From positions 124,001 through 188,000 of the forward strand of contig CAKVAS010000004.1 in assembly GCA_934725015.1 (NCBI GenBank): DNA of 64,000 bases, in the 5' to 3' direction. This DNA comes from an uncultured Bacteroidales bacterium (GTDB taxonomy: Bacteria; Bacteroidota; Bacteroidia; Bacteroidales; UBA932). Positions 16,734 through 26,377 of the stretch are shown here, piece after piece. A program made the position numbers and the translations under genes. The notes under the pieces are model-generated. The model was not told where the DNA came from. It saw nothing but the letters and a program-made list of their open reading frames with translations, and did not search any database. The first letter of the stretch is position 1. Each line of letters opens with the position of its first letter.

Positions 16734-18904
16734 GACAAGATTATCATTTCGCAGTTTTTGCAGTCGAAATGTAGGCTGAGGAAGCGGCCGTTGTTGCGGA
16801 GGTAGAGACCTTTGCAGATGTCGTTGGCGGCGGCGAGGGCGGTGTAGGCGGGAGTCTTGCGGCAGAGCCCCAGCTCGTGGAGCAGGCAGTACTTGCTGCG
16901 CATGAGCTCTATGTTTGTCCCGTTGTCCTGCGTCCGTTTGCCCTCCGCCGAGGCCGTTCCGTCGGTATTCCCGATTTGCAGCCCCCTGTTCAGAGTTTCG
17001 TAGGCCGGCTCTATCGTCTCTGCTCCGAGACGGCGGTAGAGCGAGGCCGCGAGACCGTTGGCCACGTCACTTTTGTAACTGATGCGTTCCGGAAATTTCA
17101 GGGTGTCAGGGAGGCTGCCGCTGATTGTTGCCTTGTTCAGAGGCCTTGCCTTGCACGGCATCCTGTCGAGTTCCCCGGCTATCTCGCGGCGGATGGCGTT
17201 GAGCTGCGCGGTGCCCATCATCGGAATGCTGTCGCCTTCTGTCCCGCTTACGACTGCTGTTTTGCCGTTGCAGCGGATGTCTTTTACGGCGAAGCTGTAT
17301 ATGCTCGCCTCCTTGTCCAGCTGACCGGAAATCATGCTGAGCATACGCTCCCTGTTTCTCGCCGGTTCAGCTTCAATGACAGTGTCATGCAGCACCTCTC
17401 GTCCGTCCTCGCTGACGGCACGGACATGAAAAAGGAAATTCCTGACACTGTTCCCCTCACCCGGTGATGACGACTCCTGGCCTTCAACCTCGTTTATCTC
17501 CACTGACAGACTGACCGCAATCCTCCGCACGCCTCCCTTCTCGAGTTCCCGTTCAAAAGCCGTGTCAAGATTGCGGTAGAGCCGGGTTCCCGGAGCGAGC
17601 CCTTCGGCCGTCCTGCAAAGGATAGTGCTCCCGTTGCAGACATCGGCTCTGAAGCCGGCTTCCTTGCCGTCTCGTCCGATGAATGAGAATCCGTCGCCAT
17701 TGTGAAACTGAACCGACGGTACAGCGGCTCTTGCGCCCTGATTCTTTCCGTCGTGTGCCGCGACGGCATCCGACCGCGTCAGCGGCTTGACAGTCAGCTT
17801 TATGCCTTCCCCTGTGCGGGACACGGCGGAAACCGTCCCGACCTCCTCTCCGAGTGCCTTCCCGGCATCAAGACAGGCCCATCGGCCGCGCCTGCCGTCG
17901 AAGAAAAGCTGCGTGAATCCTCTGTTGAAACTCTTGGCAGGATCCGGAATGAAGCCGCAGTCCGCGTGCCCGAATGCTGCGCGGCGGTATTTTTCAGGAT
18001 TCGCTGCCACGAGCCTGTCAAGGGCCTGCGAATAGGCCGCCACTATGTTCCTGACATAGGAGATGTTCTTGAGCCTTCCCTCAATCTTGAAGGAAGTCAC
18101 TCCGCCGTCGGCCATTTCCGGCAGCCTGTCCAGAAGCATCAGGTCACGCAGCGACAGCAGCGTCCTGTTCATGGCGACCGGCTGCCCCGGCCCGGGCGCT
18201 GCTGCCGGGAACTCTTCGGAAGACGGCGATTTGCGCCCGCCGCCAAGCCTGCCGTCCATTGCGGGCCACATGACAGGCTCGCCCTGCGCGTTCACAAGGT
18301 CATATCTCGCCCTGCACGCCTGCACGCATTCGCCCCTGTTCGCGCTCCTTCGGCTCAGCATCTCCGACAGATAGCACTGACCGCTGTAGCACACGCACAG
18401 CGCCCCGTGCACGAACGCCTCCACCTCACAGCCTACGGCCGAACATATTTCCCGGACAGCCGCCATCGGCAGCTCCCTTTCAAGCACAATCCTTGAAAAA
18501 CCGAGGGCGTCCATTCTCCGCGCCTGCTCGACCGTCCTGATTGAGCACTGCGTCGAGGCGTGCAGCGGGATTGTCAGCTTCTGAGGATGCTCCATCTCGA
18601 AGGCGGGCAGCGCGAAGTCCTGCACAATCAGAGCGTCCGCACCGGCCTCCTGCATCCGCAAGGCCAGTCCGAAAGCCTCGTCAAGCTCGTTGTCAAAGAT
18701 GATGGTGTTGAGGGTCACGAACACCCTCGCGCCGAACCTGTGGGCATATTCGCAAAGCCTTCGGATGTCCTCCACGCTGTTTCCGGCCGCCTGTCTTGCC
18801 CCGAAGGCCTGCCCGGCGAGATAAACGGCATCGGCACCGCAGTCAATGGCCGCGATGCCGATTCCAATGTTCCTTGCCGGAGCAAGCAGTTCAAGTTCTC
18901 TCAT
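16691..18904 (-). CDS. U32-family protein (RlhA/TrhP-like RNA hydroxylation)
   Basis: 737 residues. U32 proteins of this type are now known to hydroxylate tRNA or 23S rRNA rather than act as collagenases; RlhA and TrhP depend on prephenate and probably an iron-sulphur cluster. The N-terminal barrel has LELLAPARNIGIGIAAIDCGADAVYLAG, and the Cys signature is FVHGALCVCYSGQCYLS...NRGECVQACRARYDL. The length and the extended C-terminal part (DUF3656-like) resemble E. coli RlhA more than TrhP, but I cannot decide. The last dozen codons (EKDGMQGGR) come from repeat family B. The start is 30 bp from the stop of the TPR gene on the same strand. Confidence 0.85.
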   Translation of the reverse strand: MRELELLAPARNIGIGIAAIDCGADAVYLAGQAFGARQAAGNSVEDIRRLCEYAHRFGARVFVTLNTIIFDNELDEAFGLALRMQEAGADALIVQDFALPAFEMEHPQKLTIPLHASTQCSIRTVEQARRMDALGFSRIVLERELPMAAVREICSAVGCEVEAFVHGALCVCYSGQCYLSEMLSRRSANRGECVQACRARYDLVNAQGEPVMWPAMDGRLGGGRKSPSSEEFPAAAPGPGQPVAMNRTLLSLRDLMLLDRLPEMADGGVTSFKIEGRLKNISYVRNIVAAYSQALDRLVAANPEKYRRAAFGHADCGFIPDPAKSFNRGFTQLFFDGRRGRWACLDAGKALGEEVGTVSAVSRTGEGIKLTVKPLTRSDAVAAHDGKNQGARAAVPSVQFHNGDGFSFIGRDGKEAGFRADVCNGSTILCRTAEGLAPGTRLYRNLDTAFERELEKGGVRRIAVSLSVEINEVEGQESSSPGEGNSVRNFLFHVRAVSEDGREVLHDTVIEAEPARNRERMLSMISGQLDKEASIYSFAVKDIRCNGKTAVVSGTEGDSIPMMGTAQLNAIRREIAGELDRMPCKARPLNKATISGSLPDTLKFPERISYKSDVANGLAASLYRRLGAETIEPAYETLNRGLQIGNTDGTASAEGKRTQDNGTNIELMRSKYCLLHELGLCRKTPAYTALAAANDICKGLYLRNNGRFLSLHFDCKNCEMIILSRGDAEKDGMQGGR

Positions 18905-18934
18905 TTCAGGGAAAAAGCGCTGCCGCCGGGCGGA

Positions 18935-19870
18935 TTATTTCTGAAGAGCCGCAATCTGAGCCTTGGCAACCTCAGTGTATTTCGGATTTGTGAGAATCTG
19001 CTGATAGAACTCTATTGCCTTCGCCTTGTCCCCGGCCTTCTGGTAGGAAACGGCCAGCGTGCACCTGATGTCGTCAGCCTTCTTGTCGTTCGGAGCGACC
19101 GCGAGGAACTGCTCGAAGGCCTCGTTCGCCTTCGCGTCCTGACCGAGCTTCTGTGCGGACATTCCCGCAAAATAAAGCGCGTTCCCGCTCTCCACATAAC
19201 CGTTGGACTTCATAGCCGCGTCGTATGCCTCTGCATATTTCTGACCCTTCAGGGCAGCCTGAGCCTCCCTCAGGTACATATTGGCAAGCTGCTTGTTGGC
19301 CGCCTTTTCCTGACCGTTAGCCGCAGCCGCGAGGTAGGCTTCCTCTGCTTTTGCCAGATTCCCTGCCTGTGCATAGGCCACTCCGAGACGCAGCTGTGCG
19401 GTACCGTTGGACGGATTCGCCTTCAGAATCTCGTTGTACGCTGCAATGGCTCCATCGTAGTCCTTGGCGTTGAGAAGGTTGTTGGCCTTGTTCATGAGTA
19501 CCTGAGGCTTAAGCGTCTCGGCGTCCTCGACAACATCCGTCACTCCGTAGGCCTTTGCCTGCGCGATGGCCTCGTCAATCTCAGCGAGCCCCTTGTCGAG
19601 GTTGCCGTCCTTGATTGAATCCTTGGCGATGCTGAACATGATTTTAGGGATATATTCCTTGCAGTTGTTCACGATGTCCGCACCCTCCTCTCCGCAGGCC
19701 TCAGCCATTGTGAGAGCCGACTTGAAATTGTCAAGAGCCTCGGCGTTGTTCCCGGCCTGGAGAGCCATGGCCCCGTTGTTGTAGGTTTCAGTGGCCTGCG
19801 CCATGTCCTGCGCAGAAACGGCAACCGCAGTAGCGAGAGCCGTCGCAATGATAAGCAAAATCTTTTTCAT
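18935..19870 (-). CDS. Exported tetratricopeptide-repeat protein
   Basis: 311 residues. A cleavable signal peptide (KKILLIIATALATAVAVSAQ) precedes a chain of TPR helices: ATETYNNGAMALQAGNNAEALDNFKSAL, KANNLLNAKDYDGAIAAYNEIL, QLRLGVAYAQAGNLAKAEEAYLAA, YFAGMSAQKLGQDAKANEAFEQFL and TLAVSYQKAGDKAKAIEFYQQIL. TPR solenoids bind partner proteins; in Bacteroidota such periplasmic proteins often belong to envelope assembly complexes, but no partner is evident. The ATG at 19870 is chosen for its signal peptide. A -7-like TAAATTTG lies upstream on the minus strand. Confidence 0.85.
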   Translation of the reverse strand: MKKILLIIATALATAVAVSAQDMAQATETYNNGAMALQAGNNAEALDNFKSALTMAEACGEEGADIVNNCKEYIPKIMFSIAKDSIKDGNLDKGLAEIDEAIAQAKAYGVTDVVEDAETLKPQVLMNKANNLLNAKDYDGAIAAYNEILKANPSNGTAQLRLGVAYAQAGNLAKAEEAYLAAAANGQEKAANKQLANMYLREAQAALKGQKYAEAYDAAMKSNGYVESGNALYFAGMSAQKLGQDAKANEAFEQFLAVAPNDKKADDIRCTLAVSYQKAGDKAKAIEFYQQILTNPKYTEVAKAQIAALQK

Positions 19871-20084
19871 ATCACTAAAAATTAATCTTCGTGTTTCACA
19901 CCCGTCCGGATGCACTCCATGTCGAACGCTGTCTCCCGAACGCACGAACCGCAAATTTAACATATATTTCTTAAAAATGTACAATTTGGCCACGGTTTAT
20001 TGCTATTTGCACTAACTTTGTACACAAGATGGGTTCGCATCCGTTCGGCAGACCGCTTTTGTCGGACGGTTATTGATTGGGATT

Positions 20085-22661
20085 ATGAAGAATGCACGAG
20101 TTTTATTTCTTGCGGTGACGCTGCTTGCAATCTGCGGCGCTCCGTCAGTCATGTCGCAGAGTCTGAATAAGCTGCCGGCCGATTCAAAGATTGCCGTGGG
20201 GACATTCCCGAACGGGATGAACTGGTATGTCGTGTCGAATCCTGCGGAAAAGGGATTCGCTGACTTTGCCCTGGTATATCGCCATTCTGCGGATGCCCGG
20301 GATTATGTCGATGTGTCGCGGCGAATACTATCGGCGCAGGGCAGGCTCCGGAACAGGAACCTCCAGAAATTCCTGTCATCCAACGCCGTGGCTCCGACGA
20401 GGACGGGATATGCCGAGTGCACGGACGACGCGGTGACCTTCCGTTTCGAGGATGTTATGCTCCGGCGCAGTCCGGACATCGCCGATTCGCTGCTTCTCGC
20501 CGTCTTCGGAATAGCCGACGAACTCTCCGCGAATGCCGTGACGACGAGAGACAGTCTCCATTTTCCTCTTGAGAATATGGCGGTGATAGTCTCCGGCGAT
20601 GTCAACGGAAAGGAAATTGTCTCGAAGATGGGGATATTCTCGCTGATGACCCCCGAAAACGTCGTCGCCCGCGATTCTGTCCCGACCGTGAGAGGTATGA
20701 CGGAGTCCAGGAGAACTGCGGAGGTGGCCGCAGACACTCTGGGCAACGTGTGCCGCCTTTCGGCATCCTTCCATTTCCCGAGGATTCCGAGGGAATATAT
20801 GCCCACTCCGCAGTTCGCCGTGGTTGACAAGATGTCGGACACGTTCCGCTTCATTGCCGAAAGCAGGCTTCGGGACGCGCTGAACGCCGAAAATCTTCCC
20901 TTTGCAGAGATTCGCTCGGAGCACGTGTCGAGCGCGGATGTCTCCGGATTCGAATCCATAAGCCTGTCTTTCTGCACGCTCCGGGAGAATGCCGATTCCG
21001 CGATGCGCTGTTTCGGGGAAGTCCTCGGGTCGCTTGGCAGGGGAGAGATGAGCGTCGATGACATAATCCTTTCCTCTGCTCTGTACAGTGAAAAATGTCT
21101 CGGGAAGTCGGCAAATGCAGTGAAAAATTCTGAATATGTGAAAATATGCTCGGCGTCGTTTCTCCATGGGGCTCCGCTCACCACGGGTGCGAAGCTCTGC
21201 GAGTTCTGCCAGTCGAGGGTGCTTCCGGACACGCTGCAACTGCGGCTTATGAAGACCTTTTCGGAGGCTCTGCTTTCTCCTGATGACAGCTGCAAGTCAT
21301 TCTGCGCCGGGTGGAATGACGGAAAGAGCATTTCCGGACGGGCGCTTGAACTGCGTGACACGCTTCTGCTTCCCCGGCCGTCGCAGAAGAAGTCCAAGGT
21401 GAGGACCGGAAAGGAACTTATGTCCGGCGGCGAAGTCTGGACGTTCCAGAACGGCCTCAAGACCTACTACAAGCGCGTCCCCGGAGCCAAGAAGTTGCAT
21501 TGGGCGCTGAACGTCGATAAGGGCTATGCCTCAGCCGAGGGGCTCGTTCCCGGAGAGGCGGCGTTCCTTCCGGAGCTGCTGAAATGCCGGACGCTTCCGG
21601 GAATTGACGGCCGGAGCATTAAGGACATCATGACCGCGACGGGCATCACGGCCGAAGCCGAGGTCTCCCTCTATTCCACGACGCTGAAAGGCACCGCGAC
21701 GCCACGGAGCCTGAACCTCCTTCTTCAGGGACTTGTCGGAATGTTCCGAGGGAGCTGCGCCGACTCATCGGCCGTGGCGGGGCTCATGCGCTCGGCTTCG
21801 GTGAGCCGTGAGCTTGCAGCCGGAGGCCGCAGTGCAAGACTTGCCGGGATTGACAGTCTTGTCTGTGCGGACAATCCCTATTCCGGAATAAGGATGTATG
21901 AAAATTTCACTCCCGAGACGGTCCTCAAGGCCGAGCGCCTGTTCGCGGAGGTTTTTTCCGACCTCGGGAACGGCTTCCTCGTGATTACAGGGGACATGGA
22001 GCCGTCCGAACTGCAGAAGCGGCTCGCGTGGTATGCCGGTGAGTTTCCTGTCGCTTCGCGGCCGGAAAAGCGTCCCCGCGTGCGCTTCAGCCCGGTCTCC
22101 GGGCAATCTACGACTTTCCGGAACGGCTTCGAAGAGAGCATCGACGTACTGCTCTCTACGGCGCTTCCTATGAATGCCGCAAACCTCTGCGCGTCGCGCC
22201 TTGCCGTCTGCCTGCTTGAGGACAGCCTGCATGACGCCCTTGTCGGGACCGGCTTTCATGTGAATGTCTCGTCCTCGTTCCTGATGTATCCTCAGGAGCG
22301 CTTCAGCGTGATGGTCTCGCTCGATCGTATTCCGGAGGACGGCTTTGCCTACGGCAGTCTGGACGACACCGAAATCCTCTCCGTCCTTGCCAGACTCCGT
22401 TCTGCTCTTTCCGATGTCCCGTCCGCTGAGTGGCCTGCGGCTGTCCTGAACGCCTATAAGGAACGGCTGAACGGTGAGCACGATGCCGAGGCCGCCACGG
22501 CTGAGTACTGGAGGGACGCGCTTGTGGTCCGTTATGCGGACGGCCGTGACTTCAGCACGAAGATAAACGACAGGATGAATGCCGTGACAGCGCCTCAGGT
22601 CAGTGATGTCCTTAAAAGTCTTGTCAATGGCAGCCGGGTGGAATATGTCGTGATGAAATGA
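20085..22661 (+). CDS. M16-like (insulinase-fold) protein lacking the zinc motif
   Basis: 858 residues with a signal peptide (ending MSQS). The first half opens with VGTFPNGMNWYVVSNPAEKGFADFALVYRHSA and the second half with TFQNGLKTYYKRVPGAKKLHWALNVDKGYA. Both are like the start of M16 domains, which begin with a '.LpNGL..y' strand. Active M16 peptidases need HxxEH shortly after; no HxxEH (or inverted) motif can be found in either half. The likely role is a non-catalytic M16 subunit or scaffold in the periplasm, like the inactive partners of M16B pairs, but no active partner is adjacent. The Met at 20085 starts the signal peptide. Confidence 0.65.
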   Translation: MKNARVLFLAVTLLAICGAPSVMSQSLNKLPADSKIAVGTFPNGMNWYVVSNPAEKGFADFALVYRHSADARDYVDVSRRILSAQGRLRNRNLQKFLSSNAVAPTRTGYAECTDDAVTFRFEDVMLRRSPDIADSLLLAVFGIADELSANAVTTRDSLHFPLENMAVIVSGDVNGKEIVSKMGIFSLMTPENVVARDSVPTVRGMTESRRTAEVAADTLGNVCRLSASFHFPRIPREYMPTPQFAVVDKMSDTFRFIAESRLRDALNAENLPFAEIRSEHVSSADVSGFESISLSFCTLRENADSAMRCFGEVLGSLGRGEMSVDDIILSSALYSEKCLGKSANAVKNSEYVKICSASFLHGAPLTTGAKLCEFCQSRVLPDTLQLRLMKTFSEALLSPDDSCKSFCAGWNDGKSISGRALELRDTLLLPRPSQKKSKVRTGKELMSGGEVWTFQNGLKTYYKRVPGAKKLHWALNVDKGYASAEGLVPGEAAFLPELLKCRTLPGIDGRSIKDIMTATGITAEAEVSLYSTTLKGTATPRSLNLLLQGLVGMFRGSCADSSAVAGLMRSASVSRELAAGGRSARLAGIDSLVCADNPYSGIRMYENFTPETVLKAERLFAEVFSDLGNGFLVITGDMEPSELQKRLAWYAGEFPVASRPEKRPRVRFSPVSGQSTTFRNGFEESIDVLLSTALPMNAANLCASRLAVCLLEDSLHDALVGTGFHVNVSSSFLMYPQERFSVMVSLDRIPEDGFAYGSLDDTEILSVLARLRSALSDVPSAEWPAAVLNAYKERLNGEHDAEAATAEYWRDALVVRYADGRDFSTKINDRMNAVTAPQVSDVLKSLVNGSRVEYVVMK

Positions 22662-22662
22662 C

Positions 22663-22789
22663 GGCGCAAAGTTCCCTCACTTCGTTCGGGATGACAGCAT
22701 TGCTCCTCTGTAATTTCTGTTGGAGTGAGATGAAGCGGGGAATGATATGGCTTTTGCCAATCGAACGAAGTGAAGTCGAGAAATCTTTT
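22663..22789. repeat. Repeat family A, site 3 (one inverted and one degenerate forward copy)
   Basis: 22663-22695 carries the unit in reverse orientation (TTCCCTCACTTCGTTCGGGATGAC). 22757-22789 carries a degenerate forward copy ending GAGAAATCTTTT, 24 bp before the next ATG. No tandem units are present here. Confidence 0.65.
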
Positions 22790-22812
22790 AATAATAGGAA
22801 ACATTGACAAAA

Positions 22813-23409
22813 ATGAATGAGTACAATTCGATAATTCAGATAGACGACGTCCTCGTCTCCGGTGAAATCCTGACCGAATACTTTGCCTGCGACTATGCCA
22901 AGTGCAAGGGAATCTGCTGCGTGATAGGCGACAGCGGCGCACCGCTGCTTGAATGCGAGCTGCCGGCTCTTGAAAAGAACTATGAGCATTTCTGCCGGGC
23001 GATGTCCGAAGAGGGGCGCAGGGCCGTGGATGAAAAGGGCTTCTTTGAGATTGACATCGACGGCGATCTCGTAACCCCGCTCGTTCCGGGCTCCGAGGAA
23101 TGCGCCTACTGCCGGCGTGAGCCTGACGGCAGCTGCCTGTGCGCCATTGAGGAACAGTGGAACAATGGCAACGGAGACTTCTGCAAGCCCATCTCATGCC
23201 GTCTCTACCCGATTCGCGTCTCCACGCTCTCCAACGGCATGACCGCCCTGAACCTCCACCGCTGGGACATCTGCCGCGACGCCTTCACCAACGGCCGCCG
23301 CAGGAAAATCCGTGCCTACCGGTTCCTCAATGCCCCCATAACCCACTTCTTCGGCGAGGATTTCTACGCCGCCCTTGATGCCGCCGCCAAACAATTACGG
23401 GGCGAATAA
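22813..23409 (+). CDS. DUF3109 family protein
   Basis: 198 residues, cytoplasmic. It matches DUF3109, a small Cys-rich family common in Bacteroidota: IIQIDDVLVSGEILTEYFACDYAKCKGICCVIGDSGAPL, then CAYCRREPDGSCLCAIE and FCKPISCRLYPIRV. The many paired cysteines suggest metal or iron-sulphur binding, as in YkgJ-type zinc/iron-chelating proteins. No function is established. The ATG at 22813 is used; a TTG three codons upstream is less likely. The stop codon lies at the start of a family B repeat. Confidence 0.82.
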   Translation: MNEYNSIIQIDDVLVSGEILTEYFACDYAKCKGICCVIGDSGAPLLECELPALEKNYEHFCRAMSEEGRRAVDEKGFFEIDIDGDLVTPLVPGSEECAYCRREPDGSCLCAIEEQWNNGNGDFCKPISCRLYPIRVSTLSNGMTALNLHRWDICRDAFTNGRRRKIRAYRFLNAPITHFFGEDFYAALDAAAKQLRGE

Positions 23410-23525
23410 AGAGCGGTCTGCCGCGTTGGACGGCTTGATGAAATCCTCACAGCCGCCAAGGCTGCTGCGGTTTCATCTTCACCGTCCGCCTTGCATCCCG
23501 TCTTTTTCTTCACCCCCCCCTTTCC
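23404..23525. repeat. Repeat family B, copy 2
   Basis: Same layout as copy 1: GATGAAA and TTTCATC arms, and a central hairpin CAGCC-GCCAA-GGCTG in which the third pair is G-C instead of A-U, a compensatory change. The outer arms pair less well. It lies between two convergent genes and ends in an 8-C run. Confidence 0.75.
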
Positions 23526-23573
23526 CCCAAGTTATTTTGAGACAGATTTATGCCGGCTCAAAATACGATGTCG

Positions 23574-24062
23574 TTATTCTTCTTGGCTGTTCAGTTTGTA
23601 CTCCATGTGAGAGACAATGCGCGCCAGGTCCTTCGCCGGGCCTTCGAGCGTGCCGCCGCCGAAGACTGGGGTGACGGTGATGCGGTCTTCCCAGAGGCGG
23701 GCGATTCTGACTCCGGCGCGGCGGGCGCGGAAGCAGAGCTTATCCGGAGTCTCGCTTTCGAGGAGGTAGTCTCCTCGGTCGGCGAAATATCCCTTGACCA
23801 CATCGGAGACCTCGCTCCATTCTCCGGGGATGCTGACCTGCCTTTTCTGGTAGCCGAACTTGGGATAGAGGGCCGAGAACACGAGAAAGACTCCCGCGAT
23901 TTCCAGGACTGACCTCCATCCGTGGACGAACAGTCCAGCGACCCCGTTGTCTGTGGGCACGAACTTTGTAAACACGAGCGCGCTGATTACCAGCGTGAAG
24001 AGAACCGCGAACCAGCAGAAATACTTGACGGCGCGGACGATATATCTTACGGCAGGTTTCAT
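23574..24062 (-). CDS. Small membrane protein of unknown function
   Basis: 162 residues. Two predicted membrane segments (YFCWFAVLFTLVISALVFTKFV and SVLEIAGVFLVFSALYPKFGY) are followed by a cytoplasmic domain with WSEVSDVVKGYFADRGDYLLESETPDKLCFRAR and ITVTPVFGGGTLEGPAKDLARIVSHMEYKL. I do not recognise the family. MKPAVRY at 24062 is chosen over an ATG 38 codons upstream, because a TATATTTG -7 element would fall inside that longer frame. Confidence 0.65.
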   Translation of the reverse strand: MKPAVRYIVRAVKYFCWFAVLFTLVISALVFTKFVPTDNGVAGLFVHGWRSVLEIAGVFLVFSALYPKFGYQKRQVSIPGEWSEVSDVVKGYFADRGDYLLESETPDKLCFRARRAGVRIARLWEDRITVTPVFGGGTLEGPAKDLARIVSHMEYKLNSQEE

Positions 24063-24203
24063 GTATTCGAAAACTTTTGTGTGAAACGATAACATTATAT
24101 CCCCATGCCGGGGCATACGGAACGCAAATATAACGATTAATTCGCATATTTTATGTAAATTCGCATCCGCATACAAATAGAATCAACAAAAACGACGATT
24201 ATT

Positions 24204-25067
24204 ATGGAACAGAACAGTCTTAAGAAAGTGACATACGCCTTGGCTGCGGTGGCTGTATTACTCGCAGGTGGGTTGGCGTGGAAGTGGTTTGAAGATCATA
24301 AACTCGTGACGGAACTTCAGGAGGAAAAGCAGGAACTGACGGAGCAGATGCTTGCGCTTCAGAGCGATTACGCTACGTTGTCATCAGACTATGACACAAT
24401 CAATTCGCAGCTCGACTCCTCCCGCGAGGAGGTCAATCAGCTGATTGAGAGAATCAAGCAGACCGACGCGACCAACCGCAGGAAGATACGCCAGTACGAG
24501 AAGGAACTCGGGACGCTGAGGAGCATAATGAAGAACTATATCGTTCAGATTGACTCCCTCAACACGCTCAACAAGAAGCTTACAGCGGATGCCGCAGCAG
24601 CGCGCCGCGACGCCGCCGAGAGCAAGAGACGCTCCGAGGAACTTTCAAAGACAGTCGAGACACTCTCCTCACAGGTGGCTACAGGCTCTGTCATCAAGGC
24701 ACGCGGGCTTTCGCTCACCGCCTACAACGCTTCCGGGAAGGCTACCGACCGCAGCAGCAGGGTGGCGCAGTTCCAGATTCGCCTGAGCCTCGTCGAGAAC
24801 GACCTTGCACCTAAGGGACCGGTGCGGATTTACATCCGCGTGAAGGATTCCGACGGAGTGCTGATTGCCGGCACGGAGCAGCGCGCGTTTGAATTCGGCG
24901 GCGAGACCCTTGCAAGTTCCGCTTCCCGTGAGGTGGATTATCAGGGAGCCGAGACGGATGTCGTGATTTATGTGAACGGCATCAAGGACTGCAGCAAGGG
25001 CATCTATTCAGTCGAGGCATACACTGAGCAGTCTTCTCTCGGAACCGCCGAGCTGATGCTCAGGTAG
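24204..25067 (+). CDS. Membrane-anchored coiled-coil protein
   Basis: 287 residues. One N-terminal membrane segment (VTYALAAVAVLLAGGLAW), then a long coiled coil (about residues 35-160, with heptads such as LVTELQEEKQELTEQMLALQ) and a C-terminal beta domain (RVAQFQIRLSLVENDLAPKGPVRIYI, VIYVNGIKD, GIYSVEAYTEQ). Similar proteins occur widely in Bacteroidales and are uncharacterised; the shape suggests an envelope or cell-shape role. The hemW gene follows at 36 bp. Confidence 0.8.
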   Translation: MEQNSLKKVTYALAAVAVLLAGGLAWKWFEDHKLVTELQEEKQELTEQMLALQSDYATLSSDYDTINSQLDSSREEVNQLIERIKQTDATNRRKIRQYEKELGTLRSIMKNYIVQIDSLNTLNKKLTADAAAARRDAAESKRRSEELSKTVETLSSQVATGSVIKARGLSLTAYNASGKATDRSSRVAQFQIRLSLVENDLAPKGPVRIYIRVKDSDGVLIAGTEQRAFEFGGETLASSASREVDYQGAETDVVIYVNGIKDCSKGIYSVEAYTEQSSLGTAELMLR

Positions 25068-25102
25068 CGCCGGCTGCGAATACAGATAGAAAGTATGAAA
25101 AA

Positions 25103-26365
25103 ATGATTTATGTCCACATCCCTTTCTGCAGGTCGTTCTGCACCTACTGCGGATTCTACTCCGAGACTTCGGAGTGCTATGGCCGCTACATCGATGCCTT
25201 GCTGAAGGAAATCGAATGCAGGAAGCAGGAAATAAGGGGAACAATGGACATGAACACGCTCTATATCGGCGGCGGTACACCATCGGTGTTGCCGCCGTAT
25301 CTGTTTATAAAGCTCGTCAGGGTGCTGAAGAGGGCCGCCGGCGTCAGGAGATTCGACGAGTTCACGGTGGAGGTGAATCCGGATGACATCGCGAGGGGAT
25401 TATGGTACAAGTCGGAATATCCCGAGGTGATGAAGAAATGTGGAGTTACCCGCGTGAGCATCGGCATTCAGTCCTTAAGGAATCCGATACTGCGCTGGAT
25501 GAACCGCCGCCACGACGAGGACAACGCGCTGAGGGCTCTCGATACCTTCCTTCATTCGGGAATTGATGACGTCAGCATCGATCTGATGTTCGGACTGCCC
25601 GCCGTGCGGCGCGAGGGCGGTCGGTTTGCGGGGCGATATACTCCGCTGCTGTCGGATTATGTCTGGCGCAAGACGCTCAGGGACATCGGCTTCTGGTGCA
25701 AGTCCGGGAATGTGCACGTGTCCGCATACCAGCTCTCCGTCGAGCCTGGTTCCGCCCTTGAGAGAATGATTGAGGACGGGCGGTGCCGGGAACTTTCAGA
25801 CGAGGCCTGCGGGCGTCAGTACAGCATCCTGTGTGAGGAAATGGCCAATCTCGGCTATAACCATTACGAAATCTCGAATTTCGCGAAGCCGGGGCATGAG
25901 GCGAGGCACAACTCGGCATATTGGCGTCATGTGCCTTATGTCGGGCTCGGCCCGGGGGCGCATTCGCTGGAGCTGCTTCCCGACGGGGGACGGCGGCGCA
26001 GCTGGAACAAGCCTGATTTGGCGCTGTACCTTGACACCTATGCGCCCGGAAGAGGCCGTGGCCGGAATTTCGAGGCCAAGCTTGAGGCACTGCGCGGCAG
26101 TGAGACGCTTTCCCCCGAGCAGATTGCCATTGAGAACGTGATGCTCGGGCTTAGGACATCCGGGGGCTGCCTTCTTTCGGAACTGGAGGAGATATGCGAC
26201 CGGCAGGCTCTCAGAAAAGCCGTTGCAGACGGTCATCTCGTGCCGGTCGGCGGATGGGAAGCGGCCGGAAACCCCGAGCTTCCGGAACCATACTACAGGA
26301 TTCCGGAGAGATATTTCTTCATTTCGGACAACATCATCTCCGCTTTGGTGACGAGTGTGTTCTAA
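25103..26365 (+). CDS. hemW: Radical SAM heme chaperone HemW
   Basis: 420 residues. HemW delivers heme to respiratory enzymes; it resembles HemN but lacks coproporphyrinogen oxidase activity. The N-terminus IYVHIPFCRSFCTYCGFYS carries the radical SAM CxxxCxxC, and GGGTPSVLP, ISIGIQSL (here VSIGIQSLRNPILRWMNR) and HYEISNFAKPGHEARHN are family motifs. It is a little longer than usual, with an insert near residue 170 (VRREGGRFAGRYTPLL). It starts 36 bp after the coiled-coil gene. Confidence 0.9.
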   Translation: MIYVHIPFCRSFCTYCGFYSETSECYGRYIDALLKEIECRKQEIRGTMDMNTLYIGGGTPSVLPPYLFIKLVRVLKRAAGVRRFDEFTVEVNPDDIARGLWYKSEYPEVMKKCGVTRVSIGIQSLRNPILRWMNRRHDEDNALRALDTFLHSGIDDVSIDLMFGLPAVRREGGRFAGRYTPLLSDYVWRKTLRDIGFWCKSGNVHVSAYQLSVEPGSALERMIEDGRCRELSDEACGRQYSILCEEMANLGYNHYEISNFAKPGHEARHNSAYWRHVPYVGLGPGAHSLELLPDGGRRRSWNKPDLALYLDTYAPGRGRGRNFEAKLEALRGSETLSPEQIAIENVMLGLRTSGGCLLSELEEICDRQALRKAVADGHLVPVGGWEAAGNPELPEPYYRIPERYFFISDNIISALVTSVF

Positions 26366-26377
26366 TACAGTGACATT

